From an uncultured Eubacteriales bacterium (GTDB taxonomy: Bacteria; Bacillota; Clostridia; Oscillospirales; Acutalibacteraceae): a stretch of DNA of 64,000 nt. The stretch's first letter is position 1; every line of letters begins with the position of its first letter. Shown in pieces: positions 41,833 to 51,689 of this stretch. The DNA lies in contig CAKSHH010000012.1 in the NCBI GenBank assembly GCA_934456435.1, forward strand, positions 13,012 through 77,011, read 5' to 3'. Made by a program: the position numbers and the translations under genes. The notes under the pieces are model-generated. The model was not told the origin of the DNA, ran no database searches, and worked only from the letters and a program-made list of their open reading frames with translations.

Positions 41833-42693
41833 TTACTTACCGGAGAAGACAGGGAAAAAGCTGTACTCACCATAGTCCTTGATCTTCTCAACACTTTCAA
41901 GCATCTTCATATCCTCGTCCGAAATGGAGAAATCCACATCGGCATTAGCCCTTATATGCTCCGGATTGGCTGTCTTTGGCAGGCTGACCATACCGAGAGA
42001 AAGAGTATATCGAATACAAAGCTGAGCCGATGTAACACCGTATTTCTCCGCTGTTTTCAGCACGACATCGCTCTTCAATGCCTCGCCGTGCGCGATCGGT
42101 GAATATGCCTCGCAGAGAATTTGGTTCTGCTTGCAGAAAGAGATAAGCTCTGACGGCGTGTTGGAGATATGCGTCAGGATCTGATTTACCATGGGTTTGA
42201 CCGAAACGGATTCAAGGACATTCCGAAGATCGTCTGTGAGGAAATTTGAAACGCCTACCGCCCTGAGCTTGCCGGCTTTGTATGCGTCCTCAAGGGCTCG
42301 CCAAACCTCCCTGTTCTCTTCAAAATATCTCTTCTCGCCGCGGAACTCCGCCCACGGCTGGGGCGAGTGAATTATCATCATATCAATGTAATCAAGTCCC
42401 ATTTTTTCGAGACTTTCATCAATGGACTTTGCCGCGGATTCATAAGATTTGTTTTCGGCTGCGACCTTGCTTGTGACAAAAATCTCGTCTCTGGCAATTC
42501 CGCAGTTTCTGATTCCCCTGCCGACTCCGGCTTCATTGCCGTAAGCCTGTGCGGTATCAATGTGACGGTATCCGAGAGAGACAGCAGTCTTTACCGCTTC
42601 ATCAACCTCACCGTCCGCTATCATCCAGGTGCCGAGTCCCAGCTTAGGTATTTCAACACCGTTTGAAAGTGTGTACTTTTCGTTCAGAATCAT
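41833..42693 (-). CDS. Aldo/keto reductase
   Basis: 286 aa from the ATG at 42693 (AGGAGG upstream). NADPH-dependent reduction of aldehydes or ketones. Catalytic set: Asp in GYRHIDTAQAYGNE with Tyr, Lys in FVTSKV, His in MIIHSPQPW. The cofactor tail SLPKTANPEHIRAN is close to the consensus IPKSxxxxRIxEN. First gene of the operon that runs on to cupin and CMD. Its promoter holds a MerR-type operator, and the merR gene is divergent. Confidence 0.92.
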   Translation of the reverse strand: MILNEKYTLSNGVEIPKLGLGTWMIADGEVDEAVKTAVSLGYRHIDTAQAYGNEAGVGRGIRNCGIARDEIFVTSKVAAENKSYESAAKSIDESLEKMGLDYIDMMIIHSPQPWAEFRGEKRYFEENREVWRALEDAYKAGKLRAVGVSNFLTDDLRNVLESVSVKPMVNQILTHISNTPSELISFCKQNQILCEAYSPIAHGEALKSDVVLKTAEKYGVTSAQLCIRYTLSLGMVSLPKTANPEHIRANADVDFSISDEDMKMLESVEKIKDYGEYSFFPVFSGK

Positions 42694-42758
42694 TTTGAAA
42701 ACCTCCTGATTGACTTTATTGTGACAGGGTGATATAATCAACCTGTAAGTTTGATTAT

Positions 42759-42789
42759 ATTTTACAACTTAAACTCAGCTTTAAGTCAA
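42759..42789 (-). promoter_or_regulatory. MerR-type promoter with 19-bp spacer and dyad
   Basis: On the minus strand TTGACT (42784-42789) and TAAAAT (42759-42764) are 19 bp apart, too long for normal sigma-A use and just the spacing MerR proteins correct by twisting DNA. A perfect dyad ACTTAAA-N6-TTTAAGT (42767-42786) lies within the spacer. It drives the AKR-cupin-CMD operon; the activator is encoded divergently at 42834. Confidence 0.85.
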
Positions 42790-42833
42790 TAGGTTAAATG
42801 TTAAAAATTTGTGAACAATTACGGAGGTTTAAT

Positions 42834-43283
42834 ATGGTTTATACTGTCGGAGAAATGGCAAAAAGAATCGGAGTCGCGCCCTCTACCCTGCGATATTACG
42901 ACAAAGAGGGACTGCTGCCGTTTGTGGAGCGTTCGGGCGGCGGAATCCGTATGTTTAAAGAAAACGACCTTGAATGGCTTTCGATTATCGAGTGTCTTAA
43001 AAAAACAGGAATGCCGATAAAGGAAATACGCAAATTCGTTGACTGGTGCATCGAGGGCGATTCAACCATAGAAAAGCGCCTTGACCTGATCCTGCACCAG
43101 AAAGAAGAGGTATACAAAGAGATTGAGCGGCTCAAAGCCACGCTCGACACGCTGGAATACAAGCAATGGTATTATGAAACGGCAAAAAAAGCAGGTACCT
43201 GCGCCGTTCATGATACTCTCGGCGAAGACGATATTCCCGAAAATATAAAAAGAATAAAAGCACGTCTCAAGTGCTCGGATTAA
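42834..43283 (+). CDS. MerR-family transcriptional regulator
   Basis: 149 aa from the ATG at 42834 after ACGGAGG. Residues 1-70 are the MerR winged helix (YTVGEMAKRIGVAPSTLRYY). A long dimerisation helix follows (about 80-120, EEVYKEIERLKATLDTLEYK). C-terminal segment AGTCAVHDTL has one Cys; no metal-binding Cys set is seen, so the signal is more likely an organic or oxidative compound. It should activate the divergent AKR operon through the 42767-42786 dyad. Confidence 0.9.
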   Translation: MVYTVGEMAKRIGVAPSTLRYYDKEGLLPFVERSGGGIRMFKENDLEWLSIIECLKKTGMPIKEIRKFVDWCIEGDSTIEKRLDLILHQKEEVYKEIERLKATLDTLEYKQWYYETAKKAGTCAVHDTLGEDDIPENIKRIKARLKCSD

Positions 43284-43287
43284 ACAA

Positions 43288-43330
43288 AAAACTGCCGCAG
43301 TCGTAAAACACGAATTGCGGCAGTTTTTTT
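43288..43330 (+). terminator. Terminator of merR, shared with the HAD gene
   Basis: AAACTGCCGCA (43288-43298) and TGCGGCAGTTT (43316-43326) form a perfect 11-bp stem ending in a run of T. It lies between convergent genes. Confidence 0.85.
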
Positions 43331-43976
43331 ATAATTCAAAGTATTCTTTAACCCGGTCATAATTTTCGGCGTAAAAATCAGCAAGCTTCTTTATCTCTTC
43401 CCTGTCGTCCTCGTTGGAATAATCCTCAATGCCGATGACCTTATACCCTGCCGATTTGGCGGTTTCGATTGCGTAAAGAGCGTCCTCAAAAACATATCCC
43501 GCGCCCTCGGCATGAATGGCTTTTCTGACATATTCAAATGCCGCAGGGTCATTCTTATGAATACCTATCTCGTGCATCGAGATAACATCCTCAAAATAGC
43601 TGAGTATGCCGTTGCGTTCAAGCGCTTTCTTTGCCATTCTGCTTTCGGTCGCTGTTGCAACGACCATTTTGACGCCGTTATCCTTGAGCAGCTGTAAAAA
43701 TTTCTTTACACCGTCCTTGATCGGGGCAACGTTTGAATAATAGAACCAGAGAATTTCCTGCAAGCCGTCGAGCACCTCGTCAAAGCTCATATTGAGGTTG
43801 TATTCTTCAATCATATAGCTTATTCCCGTTTTGTAGCCCTGCTTGCGAAAAAGGTCAAATTCCTTCGGAATAATCCCCCTCATCATCAAAAACGCGCCCG
43901 ATGCCGTGTCCCATATATGCATTGAGTCCAACAGCGTGCCGTCCATATCGAAAATTGCGTAATCAATTTTTTTCAT
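43329..43976 (-). CDS. HAD-superfamily phosphatase
   Basis: 215 aa. Motif I FDMDGTLLDSM (about 9-19), motif II VVATATES (Thr/Ser), a Lys, and motif III GYVFEDALYAIETAKSAGYK with the acidic pair. The helical cap between motifs I and II makes it a subfamily I phosphatase, like phosphoglycolate or beta-phosphoglucomutase relatives. Substrate cannot be told. Weak ribosome site (GGAATGAAATT). Confidence 0.88.
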   Translation of the reverse strand: MKKIDYAIFDMDGTLLDSMHIWDTASGAFLMMRGIIPKEFDLFRKQGYKTGISYMIEEYNLNMSFDEVLDGLQEILWFYYSNVAPIKDGVKKFLQLLKDNGVKMVVATATESRMAKKALERNGILSYFEDVISMHEIGIHKNDPAAFEYVRKAIHAEGAGYVFEDALYAIETAKSAGYKVIGIEDYSNEDDREEIKKLADFYAENYDRVKEYFEL

Positions 43977-44047
43977 AATTTCATTCCTGTGTTTTAGATT
44001 TTATAATACTTTGCGGTATAGTACCTACCCTTTTTTTACTCAAAAAT

Positions 44048-44075
44048 GCCTCCCCTTAAATAATCAAGGAGAGGC
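44048..44075 (-). terminator. Probable terminator of the small secreted protein gene
   Basis: GCCTCCCCTT (44048-44057) pairs with AAGGAGAGGC (44066-44075) except for one position. On the minus strand it comes 16 bp after the stop at 44091 and is followed by ATTTTTGAG. Confidence 0.6.
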
Positions 44076-44090
44076 TTAAAATCGTTGATA

Positions 44091-44648
44091 TTAAAGTGAG
44101 TCAAACCACTTCAGAAGATCAATAATCGGCTTGATGTATTTTGCATATTCCCAGCCGCTGAGCCATCTGATGAACTTCTGCATCGGAGTGGACGGTCTGT
44201 CAACATTGAGCTTTTCAAGGATAAGATTTCCGTTTGTCGTAAAGCTCAATTCATTGCTGAGCTTACCGTTCACATCCTTGAACGAGCCTGCGGCAACAGT
44301 AAACGTGTACTCGCTCTCGTGAGCCATATTCCTCTCGTAGCTGACGGTAACGCTTGCGTTGTTCTTGCCGTATTTCACGCTGACATCCGCGGCGGAATAA
44401 ACCCTTTTAACTCCGTCCGTACCTGTAACGGTGAGCGAGAAATCATCGGTAATCTCGATCGTACTGCCGGCTTTTACCGTTATTTTGAGCTCCCTGACGT
44501 ACTTGTCCTTGAAATTGCCCGAAGCGGCAACCGCTTCGCCAGACTTGAGCTTAAAGCTTTCATCGGCGGCAGATCCGGCCACCGCTAAGCTGAAAATCAT
44601 AGCGATTGCAAGAAGTACGGAAAGAACCTTTTTGACCTGTGCTGTCAT
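44091..44648 (-). CDS. Small secreted protein with an Ig-like (Big_5-type) fold
   Basis: 185 aa from the ATG at 44648, after GAGGTGATTATC. Signal peptide VLSVLLAIAMIFSLAVAGSA, cleaved near residue 29. The rest is beta-rich; the stretch NMAHESEYTFTVAAGSFKDV followed by NGKLSNELSFTT resembles the end of SbsA/Big_5 Ig-like domains. A Trp-rich helical tail closes it (FIRWLSGWEYAKYI). No wall-anchor motif. Perhaps a fragment of a larger class of surface proteins; role unknown. Confidence 0.6.
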   Translation of the reverse strand: MTAQVKKVLSVLLAIAMIFSLAVAGSAADESFKLKSGEAVAASGNFKDKYVRELKITVKAGSTIEITDDFSLTVTGTDGVKRVYSAADVSVKYGKNNASVTVSYERNMAHESEYTFTVAAGSFKDVNGKLSNELSFTTNGNLILEKLNVDRPSTPMQKFIRWLSGWEYAKYIKPIIDLLKWFDSL

Positions 44649-44727
44649 GATAATCACCTCATTTTATTTTCTTTAACAAGATTATATCATTAAATATCGG
44701 AACAATCAATACACTTTTTGAACAAAA

Positions 44728-47118
44728 TTACAGCTTTTTAAGCTTTGCAAAGTTTGCCATCAGCTTCTTTGTGCCCGTTTTTTCAAATGCAATTTCAAGC
44801 AGGGTGTCGTTGCCCATCAGCTTCGCCGAGAGGATAACGCCCTGTCCGAACACCTTGTGAACAACAGTATCGCCGATTTTGTAGCTTTCGGTTGCCGCCG
44901 TTGAAGCGGGCTGAGGTCTCTTTGCCGACTGAGGTGTAAAGCCGCGCCTAATCGGTTTTCCGCTTGTGAAATCTTCGCCGAAATCTCTGAAAGGCTCCTC
45001 CTCTGCGCTTCTTCTGAAAGATGAATAAGCTGTAACGCCTGTTTTTTCCGTCAGGTCTTCCGGAATCTCTCCGAGGAATCTTGACGGGGCATTGTGGGTC
45101 GTTGAGCCGAACATCAGTCTCATTCTCGTATTGGTGAGATAGAGCTCCTGCTTGGCTCTTGTGATGCCGACATAAGCAAGGCGGCGTTCCTCCTCCATAT
45201 CGTCGGGGTTATACACTGACTGATTGCCGGGGAACACTCCGTCCTCCATTCCGATAATGAAAACAACCGGAAATTCCAATCCCTTTGCCGAGTGAAGAGT
45301 CATCATAACAACCGTGTCAGAATCGGCATTGTAGTTGTCAATATCGGTCATGAGAGCAATTTCCTCAAGGAAGCCGTTGAGCGTCGGCTCGTCGCTCTCC
45401 TCCTCATAACGCATGAGGTTTGCCTTCAATTCGTTAAGGTTCTCTTTTCTGTCCTGAGCGCTGTCCTTGTCAAGGTCAAGGAACTGATAATAGCCTGTCA
45501 TACTGAGTGTTTTTTCAAGCAGCTCATGCGGCTTCAGCTCCTGCGCCGCTTCAATAAGCTCCTTGATCATTGCGCTGAACTGCAAAAGCTTTGACGAAGC
45601 GCGGCTGAGCGACGGATAGGAATCGGCATTCGAGATGACCTCAAACATACTGACTCCCAGTCCTGCGGCGATCTCCGAGGCATTGTTGAGCGTCGTGTCA
45701 CCTATTCCCCTCTTCGGTTCGTTTATAATGCGGCGAAGTCTGACATTGTCCGCCGTGTTGTTGATAAGAGTAAGGTACGCAAGCGCGTCCTTGATTTCCT
45801 TTCGCTCATAGAAGCGCAGACCGCCGATGATTCTGTACGGAATACCTGCACGGACAAACGCATTTTCAATCGTGCTTGACTGCGCGTTCATTCTGTAAAG
45901 GACGGCATGGTCGGACATTTTTCTGCCTGCCGCAACGTCTTTCATTATCGTGTCGGCAACGAAACGTGCCTCCTCCCTCTCATCATAGGAAGTGTTGACG
46001 GTTATCTTGTTGCCCTTGCCGTTTGCAGTCCAAAGATTCTTGCCCTTACGCTGGCTGTTGTTGGCAATAACCGCATTTGCCGCGTCGAGAATCGTCTGAG
46101 TTGAACGGTAATTCTGCTCAAGACGTATCGTTTTGGCGTCGGGATAGCGTTCTTCAAAGCTCAGAATATTCTGTATCGTCGCGCCGCGGAACTTGTAAAT
46201 ACTCTGGTCGTCATCACCGACAACACAGATATTTCTGTATTTTTCCGCAAGCAAGCTTGTCAGCACATACTGCGCGTGGTTCGTGTCCTGATACTCGTCG
46301 ACAAGTATGTATTTAAACTTGTGCTGGTAATAGTTCCTTACCTCGTCGTTTTGCTGTAAAAGCTCGACGGTTCTGAATATCATATCGTCAAAATCCATCG
46401 CATCGGCATTTTTAAGCAGCTTCTGATAGCACTTGTATGCTTCGCCGATCGCTTTCAAGCGAACGTCTCCGCCTGCCTGACTCAGGAACTCATCGGGCGT
46501 TATAAGCTGATCCTTGGCGCGGCTGATTTCCTTGAGTATCGTCTTGTGCGAAAGCATTTTATCGTTGATGTCGAGAAGTCTCTGCGCCTCTTTCATCACG
46601 CGCTTGGAATCATCCGTGTCATAAATCGTAAAGCGGTTTGTGTAGCCTATCAGATCCGCATTGCGCCTGAGTATCCTTGCACAGCAGGAATGGAACGTGC
46701 TCGCCCAAATATCGTTTGCGGCATCGCCGAGCTTAGCGGCAAGTCTGCTTTTGAGCTCGGACGCCGCCTTGTTTGTAAAGGTTATGGCAAGTATCTCCCA
46801 CGGAGCCGGCGCATTGACCGTCAAAAGGTCATACACGTCGAAAAGATCCGTCTGCGGATCGTCAAGATACTGCCGCATGAGCTGAACATCGCTCTCGCTC
46901 GGTTCAAACTCGGAATAGTCGGAGTTGTACGCATTGCCGTATTTGATAAGATTCGCTATTCTGTTGACAAGGACGGTCGTTTTTCCGCTTCCTGCACCTG
47001 CAAGAAGCAGCAAGGGGCCATTTACTGCATAGATAGCCTCTTGCTGCCTGTCATTCATTCTTTCAAAATCTTTTGCAATTATACGGCGGCGAAGTTCTAA
47101 AAATTCGTCTTTAAGCAT
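44728..47118 (-). CDS. pcrA: ATP-dependent DNA helicase PcrA/UvrD
   Basis: 796 aa superfamily 1 helicase. Motif I LAGAGSGKTTVLVNRI (about 37-52), Ia AITFTNKAASELKSR, II VDEYQDTNHAQ, III GDDDQSIYKFRGA, IV RLEQNYRST, V/VI GLEFPVVFIIGMEDGVFP and EERRLAYVGITRAK. The C-terminal Tudor-like tail (YKIGDTVVHKVFGQGVILS) that binds RNA polymerase in PcrA is present. Unwinds DNA 3'-5' in repair and plasmid replication. 17 bp after pfkA on the same strand, so probably cotranscribed. Confidence 0.95.
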   Translation of the reverse strand: MLKDEFLELRRRIIAKDFERMNDRQQEAIYAVNGPLLLLAGAGSGKTTVLVNRIANLIKYGNAYNSDYSEFEPSESDVQLMRQYLDDPQTDLFDVYDLLTVNAPAPWEILAITFTNKAASELKSRLAAKLGDAANDIWASTFHSCCARILRRNADLIGYTNRFTIYDTDDSKRVMKEAQRLLDINDKMLSHKTILKEISRAKDQLITPDEFLSQAGGDVRLKAIGEAYKCYQKLLKNADAMDFDDMIFRTVELLQQNDEVRNYYQHKFKYILVDEYQDTNHAQYVLTSLLAEKYRNICVVGDDDQSIYKFRGATIQNILSFEERYPDAKTIRLEQNYRSTQTILDAANAVIANNSQRKGKNLWTANGKGNKITVNTSYDEREEARFVADTIMKDVAAGRKMSDHAVLYRMNAQSSTIENAFVRAGIPYRIIGGLRFYERKEIKDALAYLTLINNTADNVRLRRIINEPKRGIGDTTLNNASEIAAGLGVSMFEVISNADSYPSLSRASSKLLQFSAMIKELIEAAQELKPHELLEKTLSMTGYYQFLDLDKDSAQDRKENLNELKANLMRYEEESDEPTLNGFLEEIALMTDIDNYNADSDTVVMMTLHSAKGLEFPVVFIIGMEDGVFPGNQSVYNPDDMEEERRLAYVGITRAKQELYLTNTRMRLMFGSTTHNAPSRFLGEIPEDLTEKTGVTAYSSFRRSAEEEPFRDFGEDFTSGKPIRRGFTPQSAKRPQPASTAATESYKIGDTVVHKVFGQGVILSAKLMGNDTLLEIAFEKTGTKKLMANFAKLKKL

Positions 47119-47135
47119 AATTTGATTTCCTTTAG

Positions 47136-48113
47136 TTAGATTGAAATTATGTTTGCCATTTTGTAAAGATTCATGTCAATGTGCTTCTTCATATTGAGCG
47201 CCTCGAAGATATCATAATCAACGATCTGATCCTTCTGCATTGCAACAACGCGGTTGCCGATGCCGTCCATAAGAAGCTCAACCGCTCTGTAACCCATCTG
47301 GCTTGCAACAACGCGGTCTCTTACTGTCGGTGAACCGCCGCGCTGAACATGAGCAAGAACCATGGCTCTCGACTCAACGCCCGTTTCCTCCTCGATTGCC
47401 TTTGCAAGCTCGTCAACGGTCATATCACCGTCAGCCGTTACGCCCTCGGCAACGATTACGAGGAAGTGCTTTTTGCCTGTCTTCTGAGTACGGCGGATTC
47501 TGTCGAAAACGTCTCTCTTGAGGTCAAACTCGACCTCAGGAATAAGAATTGCCGTTGCGCCGACTGCAATACCTGCGTTAAGTGCAAGATAGCCTGCACG
47601 TCTGCCCATAACCTCGATAACGGAGCAACGGTCATGAGAAGCCGAAGTGTCACGGATTCTGTCAACCATTTCCATGATTGTGTTAAGGCAGGTGTCATAG
47701 CCTATTGTATAGTCACAGCAAGCGATGTCGTTGTCTATCGTTCCCGGAACGCCTATGCAGGGAATACCTCTCTCCGAAAGGTCTCTTGCACCTCTGAAGG
47801 AGCCGTCTCCGCCGATAACAACAATACCCTCAATGCCGTAAGCATGGCATATCTCGATTGCTTTCTGCATACCCTCTTCGGTAGCGAACTCCTTGCTTCT
47901 TGCCGAGTGGAGCATTGTGCCGCCTCTGTGGATAATATCGCAAACCGTGCGGATCTCCATCGGGATAAGAGAGCCCTCCATAAGGCCCTTGTATCCGCGG
48001 TCGATTCCGTAAACCTTGATGTGGTTTTCACACGCTGTACGAACAACCGCACGAACGGCTGCGTTCATTCCCGGCGCATCTCCGCCGCTTGTTAAAACTC
48101 CGATTGTCTTCAT
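47136..48113 (-). CDS. pfkA: ATP-dependent 6-phosphofructokinase
   Basis: 325 aa. Commits glycolysis by making fructose 1,6-bisphosphate. GVLTSGGDAPGMNAAVRAVV (N-terminal ATP loop), VIGGDGSFRGA (GGDGS of the ATP-type), GVPGTIDNDI with the catalytic Asp, and MGRRAGYLALNAG all match bacterial PfkA. AAGTTATAA with AGGAGGAA gives the ribosome site. It lies between dnaE and pcrA on one strand; dnaE-pfkA adjacency is also seen in Bacillus-type genomes. Confidence 0.96.
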   Translation of the reverse strand: MKTIGVLTSGGDAPGMNAAVRAVVRTACENHIKVYGIDRGYKGLMEGSLIPMEIRTVCDIIHRGGTMLHSARSKEFATEEGMQKAIEICHAYGIEGIVVIGGDGSFRGARDLSERGIPCIGVPGTIDNDIACCDYTIGYDTCLNTIMEMVDRIRDTSASHDRCSVIEVMGRRAGYLALNAGIAVGATAILIPEVEFDLKRDVFDRIRRTQKTGKKHFLVIVAEGVTADGDMTVDELAKAIEEETGVESRAMVLAHVQRGGSPTVRDRVVASQMGYRAVELLMDGIGNRVVAMQKDQIVDYDIFEALNMKKHIDMNLYKMANIISI

Positions 48114-48197
48114 TATAACTTCCTCCTAAGGATTCTTCTGAAATACTTTAAAATCATACACCTAATTGAAAAAAATGTCAAATAAAACCGATAAAAA

Positions 48198-51100
48198 TTA
48201 TTGAAAAACTACGTTTTCTTCGCCGAGAACTTTTTTTAGCTCGTCAACAAGCGGTGCATTGACATCAACCGCCCTGTTCATCGGCTGCGGAACGTACTTT
48301 TTGGTGTCGGCAAAGTAATAAAACAGCGGAACATTTCCGTCGAAAATTGCCAGCAGTTTTTCCGCCTGAAGCTGCTCCGGTGTTCCCTGTGTCGGGAATT
48401 TCAGGAACAGTCCGCGCCTTTTCTTTTTGCCCGTCGTTTCCTGTGTCGATCTCACCTTTGTGCTGTGTTCCTTTGCCTGTTCGACGGTGTAAATCTGCTC
48501 ACAAATGAGCTTTGACTGCTCCTCGTCGCGGACGTCAAGCCGTCCGTAAAATACAAGCATTCTGCCCTCTTCAAGCAGAGTCGAGTTTTCCATCAGCGTT
48601 TTCGGGAAAACGATTATTTCGATTGAGCCCGACGTGTCCTCGGCATTCACAAAAGCCATTGTCGTATCGCTCTTTGTGATTTTCCTCTTCACATCGGTTA
48701 TTATGCCCATTATTTTGGTTCTTTCACCGTCTTTGTGCACAGAACCCGAATTTTCACCGCTGTTTGCAAGCTCGGAAATCCTTACACATGAAAGTTCTTT
48801 CGCAAGATTCATATATTCCGCCATCGGATGTCCCGAAAGGTACAGCCCCGTTGTCGACTTTTCCATTGCAAGAAGCTCGCTCCTCGGAAATTCGTCAAAA
48901 AACTTCAAAGCCGTTTCCGAATGTGAGCCGCCCGAATCAAACAGTCCGATCTGACCCTCAACGTTTCTGCGTTTCTTGGAATCAAGCTCGTCGATTATCT
49001 CATTCATCGCCATGAGCATCTGACGTCGGTTTGCACCGAGTCCGTCAAGCGCACCGCTCTTGATGAGACTTTCGACCGCCCTTTTGTTGAAGTCAGCGCC
49101 GTGCATACGCGAACAGAAATCATAAAACGAAACAAATTTTCCTGCACGTCTCTCGTCGGTTATATTCTTGATAAAATTCCTGCCGAGATTCTTGATTGCA
49201 AGCAGTCCGAAGCGGATATTTTCGCCGCTGACGGTAAAATTCTCGTTACTTTCGTTGACGTTCGGCGGAAGAATTTTAATTCCTATCCTGTTACATTCAT
49301 CAGTATATTCGGCTACTTTGTCCGAATTGTCAAGAACGCTTGAAAGCAAAGCCGCCATAAACTCGCACGGATAGTGACATTTGAGGTATGCTGTCTGATA
49401 CGAAACATAGGCATAAGCCGTTGCGTGCGACTTGTTAAAGGCATACGACGCAAAGGACGACATATCGTCGAAGATATCATTCGCAACCTCCGCCGGGATT
49501 CCCCTTTTCACGCAGCCGTCGCATTCAACCGTACCGTCCTCGCGCACCATTCCGTAAATGAAGTTCTTGCGCTCGCGCTCCATAACGTCGTGCTTTTTCT
49601 TCGACATTGCACGGCGGACTATATCAGCGCGTCCGTAGGAATAGCCTGCAAGCGAACGGAAAATCTGCATTACCTGCTCCTGGTAAATCATACAGCCGTA
49701 AGTGACCTCAAGGATATCCTTGAGCTTTTCCGTTTTGTATACCGTTTTTTCAGGATGATGTCTGTTTTCGATATATGTGTTTATTGAATCCATCGGACCG
49801 GGGCGGTAAAGCGAAATAACAGCTATAAGATCCTCAATGTCCACGGGCTTGAGTCCGATAAGAACATTTTTCATACCTGCCGATTCAAACTGGAAAACGC
49901 CCTCTGTCTGACCCGACGCCATCATATCATAAGTAGCCTTGTCCTTGATATCAATCTTGTTTATATCAAAGCTTCTGTCCTTTTCCCGTATCATCTTGAC
50001 CGCGTCGTTTATGACGGTCAGGGTTCTCAGTCCGAGGAAGTCCATTTTGAGCAGTCCGAGCTCTTCAAGCGTCGTCATTGTGTACTGCGTGACCGGTGAA
50101 TTATCATTAAGTGCAAGCGGCACATAGCTTGCAACGGGGTCGCGCGTGATTACAACACCTGCGGCATGGGTTGAGGTATGCCTCGGCATACCCTCAACCT
50201 TCATAGAGGTGTCGATAAGATTTTTTATTTCATCGCTGCTTTCGTAAAGAGCACGGAACTCAGGCGACTTTTTCAGCGCCTTTTGTATGGTTATGTTCAG
50301 TTCGCGCGGCACCTGCTTTGAGACGTTGTCAACGACGTTATAGGGTATGCCCATTGCCCTGCCGACATCACGAATAGCCGCTCTTGCCGCAAGGGTTCCG
50401 AACGTTACGATCTGTGCAACGTGATCCGCGCCGTATTTGTCGATTACATAATCTATGACCTCGCCCCTGCGCTCATAGCAGAAATCGACATCGAAATCGG
50501 GCATACTGACGCGTTCGGGATTGAGGAATCTTTCAAAAAGCAGGTTATATTTCATCGGGTCAATTCCCGTTATGCCGATGCAATAGGCGGCAATACTGCC
50601 GGCTCCCGATCCTCTGCCGGGACCGACGGGAATACCCTTTGACTTTGCATATCTGATAAAATCGTGGACTATCAGGAAATAATCGACATAGCCCATTTTA
50701 TTTATAACGTCAAGCTCGTAATCAAGCCTGTCGAAATACTCCTTCGGCGGATTCTCACCGTAGTTGCGATAAATTCCGTCATAGCATTGTTCCCTGAACC
50801 ATTCAAAGTGATCCCGTCCGCCGGGAACCTCAAAATGGGGAAGCTTCGTGTTGCCAAATTCAAAATCATAGCTGCACTTGTCTGCTATAACCTGTGTGTT
50901 TTCTATCGCCTGAGGCACATGAGAGAAGAGCTCATACATTTCCTCCTCGCTTTTGAGGTAAAACTCATCGCTCTGAAACTCAAGCCCGTTGCCCTGTCCT
51001 ATTGTAGTGTTTGTCGCGATGCATATAAGTACCTGCTGAATTTTGCTGTCCTCCCTGCGGACATAGTGCGTATCGTTTGTCGCAACAAGAGGTATGCCCG

Positions 51101-51689
51101 TCTCCTTGGAAAGCCTTATTAGCATCGGCTCAATCATTTTCTGCTCGCGTATACCGTGGTTCTGAAGCTCAAGGTAAAAATTGCCCTGTCCGAACACCTC
51201 GTTGTACCACAGCGCCTTTTCCTTGGCGCGGTCGTAGTCGTCAGCGATAAGCGCGCGCGGTATCTCTCCTGCCAAACAGGCGGAAAGTGCGATAATACCC
51301 TCGTGGTACTGCTCCAAAAGCTCGCGGTCGATTCGCGGCTTTGTGTAAAAGCCCTCTGTCCACGATTTTGAAACCATCGCTATCAGGTTCTGGTAGCCCG
51401 TCGCATTTTTGCACAGCAGAACAAGGTGATACCTTTCGCTGTCAAGGGCGTGCACCTTATCCTTTCTGCCGCGCGAGGCAAGGTAGCACTCACAGCCGAT
51501 TATCGGCTTTATTCCCCTTGCCTTTGCTTTTTTATAGAAATCCACAGCGCCGTACATAACGCCGTGGTCTGTTATCGCAACGGAATCCATACCCAGCTCA
51601 ACCGCACGGTCAAGAAGGTCGTCAAGACGGCAGGCGCCGTCAAGCAAACTGTATTCCGTATGTAGATGAAGATGTGTGAAGCTCAACAC
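48198..51689 (-). CDS. dnaE: DNA polymerase III alpha subunit, DnaE
   Basis: 1163 aa replicative polymerase of the DnaE type (no proofreading exonuclease insert). N-terminal PHP domain starts HLHLHTEYSLLDGACRL, with YHLVLLCKN downstream. The palm carries PDFDVDFCYERRGEVIDYV with the catalytic Asp residues, and GPGRGSGAGSIAAYCIGIT precedes it. FNKSHATAYAYVSYQTAYLK and the OB-fold (IMGIITDVKRKITKSDT) follow. Starts at a GTG after AAGGAGGCGGC. The Gram-positive PolC is expected elsewhere. Confidence 0.95.
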   Translation of the reverse strand: MLSFTHLHLHTEYSLLDGACRLDDLLDRAVELGMDSVAITDHGVMYGAVDFYKKAKARGIKPIIGCECYLASRGRKDKVHALDSERYHLVLLCKNATGYQNLIAMVSKSWTEGFYTKPRIDRELLEQYHEGIIALSACLAGEIPRALIADDYDRAKEKALWYNEVFGQGNFYLELQNHGIREQKMIEPMLIRLSKETGIPLVATNDTHYVRREDSKIQQVLICIATNTTIGQGNGLEFQSDEFYLKSEEEMYELFSHVPQAIENTQVIADKCSYDFEFGNTKLPHFEVPGGRDHFEWFREQCYDGIYRNYGENPPKEYFDRLDYELDVINKMGYVDYFLIVHDFIRYAKSKGIPVGPGRGSGAGSIAAYCIGITGIDPMKYNLLFERFLNPERVSMPDFDVDFCYERRGEVIDYVIDKYGADHVAQIVTFGTLAARAAIRDVGRAMGIPYNVVDNVSKQVPRELNITIQKALKKSPEFRALYESSDEIKNLIDTSMKVEGMPRHTSTHAAGVVITRDPVASYVPLALNDNSPVTQYTMTTLEELGLLKMDFLGLRTLTVINDAVKMIREKDRSFDINKIDIKDKATYDMMASGQTEGVFQFESAGMKNVLIGLKPVDIEDLIAVISLYRPGPMDSINTYIENRHHPEKTVYKTEKLKDILEVTYGCMIYQEQVMQIFRSLAGYSYGRADIVRRAMSKKKHDVMERERKNFIYGMVREDGTVECDGCVKRGIPAEVANDIFDDMSSFASYAFNKSHATAYAYVSYQTAYLKCHYPCEFMAALLSSVLDNSDKVAEYTDECNRIGIKILPPNVNESNENFTVSGENIRFGLLAIKNLGRNFIKNITDERRAGKFVSFYDFCSRMHGADFNKRAVESLIKSGALDGLGANRRQMLMAMNEIIDELDSKKRRNVEGQIGLFDSGGSHSETALKFFDEFPRSELLAMEKSTTGLYLSGHPMAEYMNLAKELSCVRISELANSGENSGSVHKDGERTKIMGIITDVKRKITKSDTTMAFVNAEDTSGSIEIIVFPKTLMENSTLLEEGRMLVFYGRLDVRDEEQSKLICEQIYTVEQAKEHSTKVRSTQETTGKKKRRGLFLKFPTQGTPEQLQAEKLLAIFDGNVPLFYYFADTKKYVPQPMNRAVDVNAPLVDELKKVLGEENVVFQ

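Noticed and set aside
47349..48095. 248-codon plus-strand frame
   Set aside because: Antisense to pfkA, whose catalytic motifs are complete; no ribosome site.
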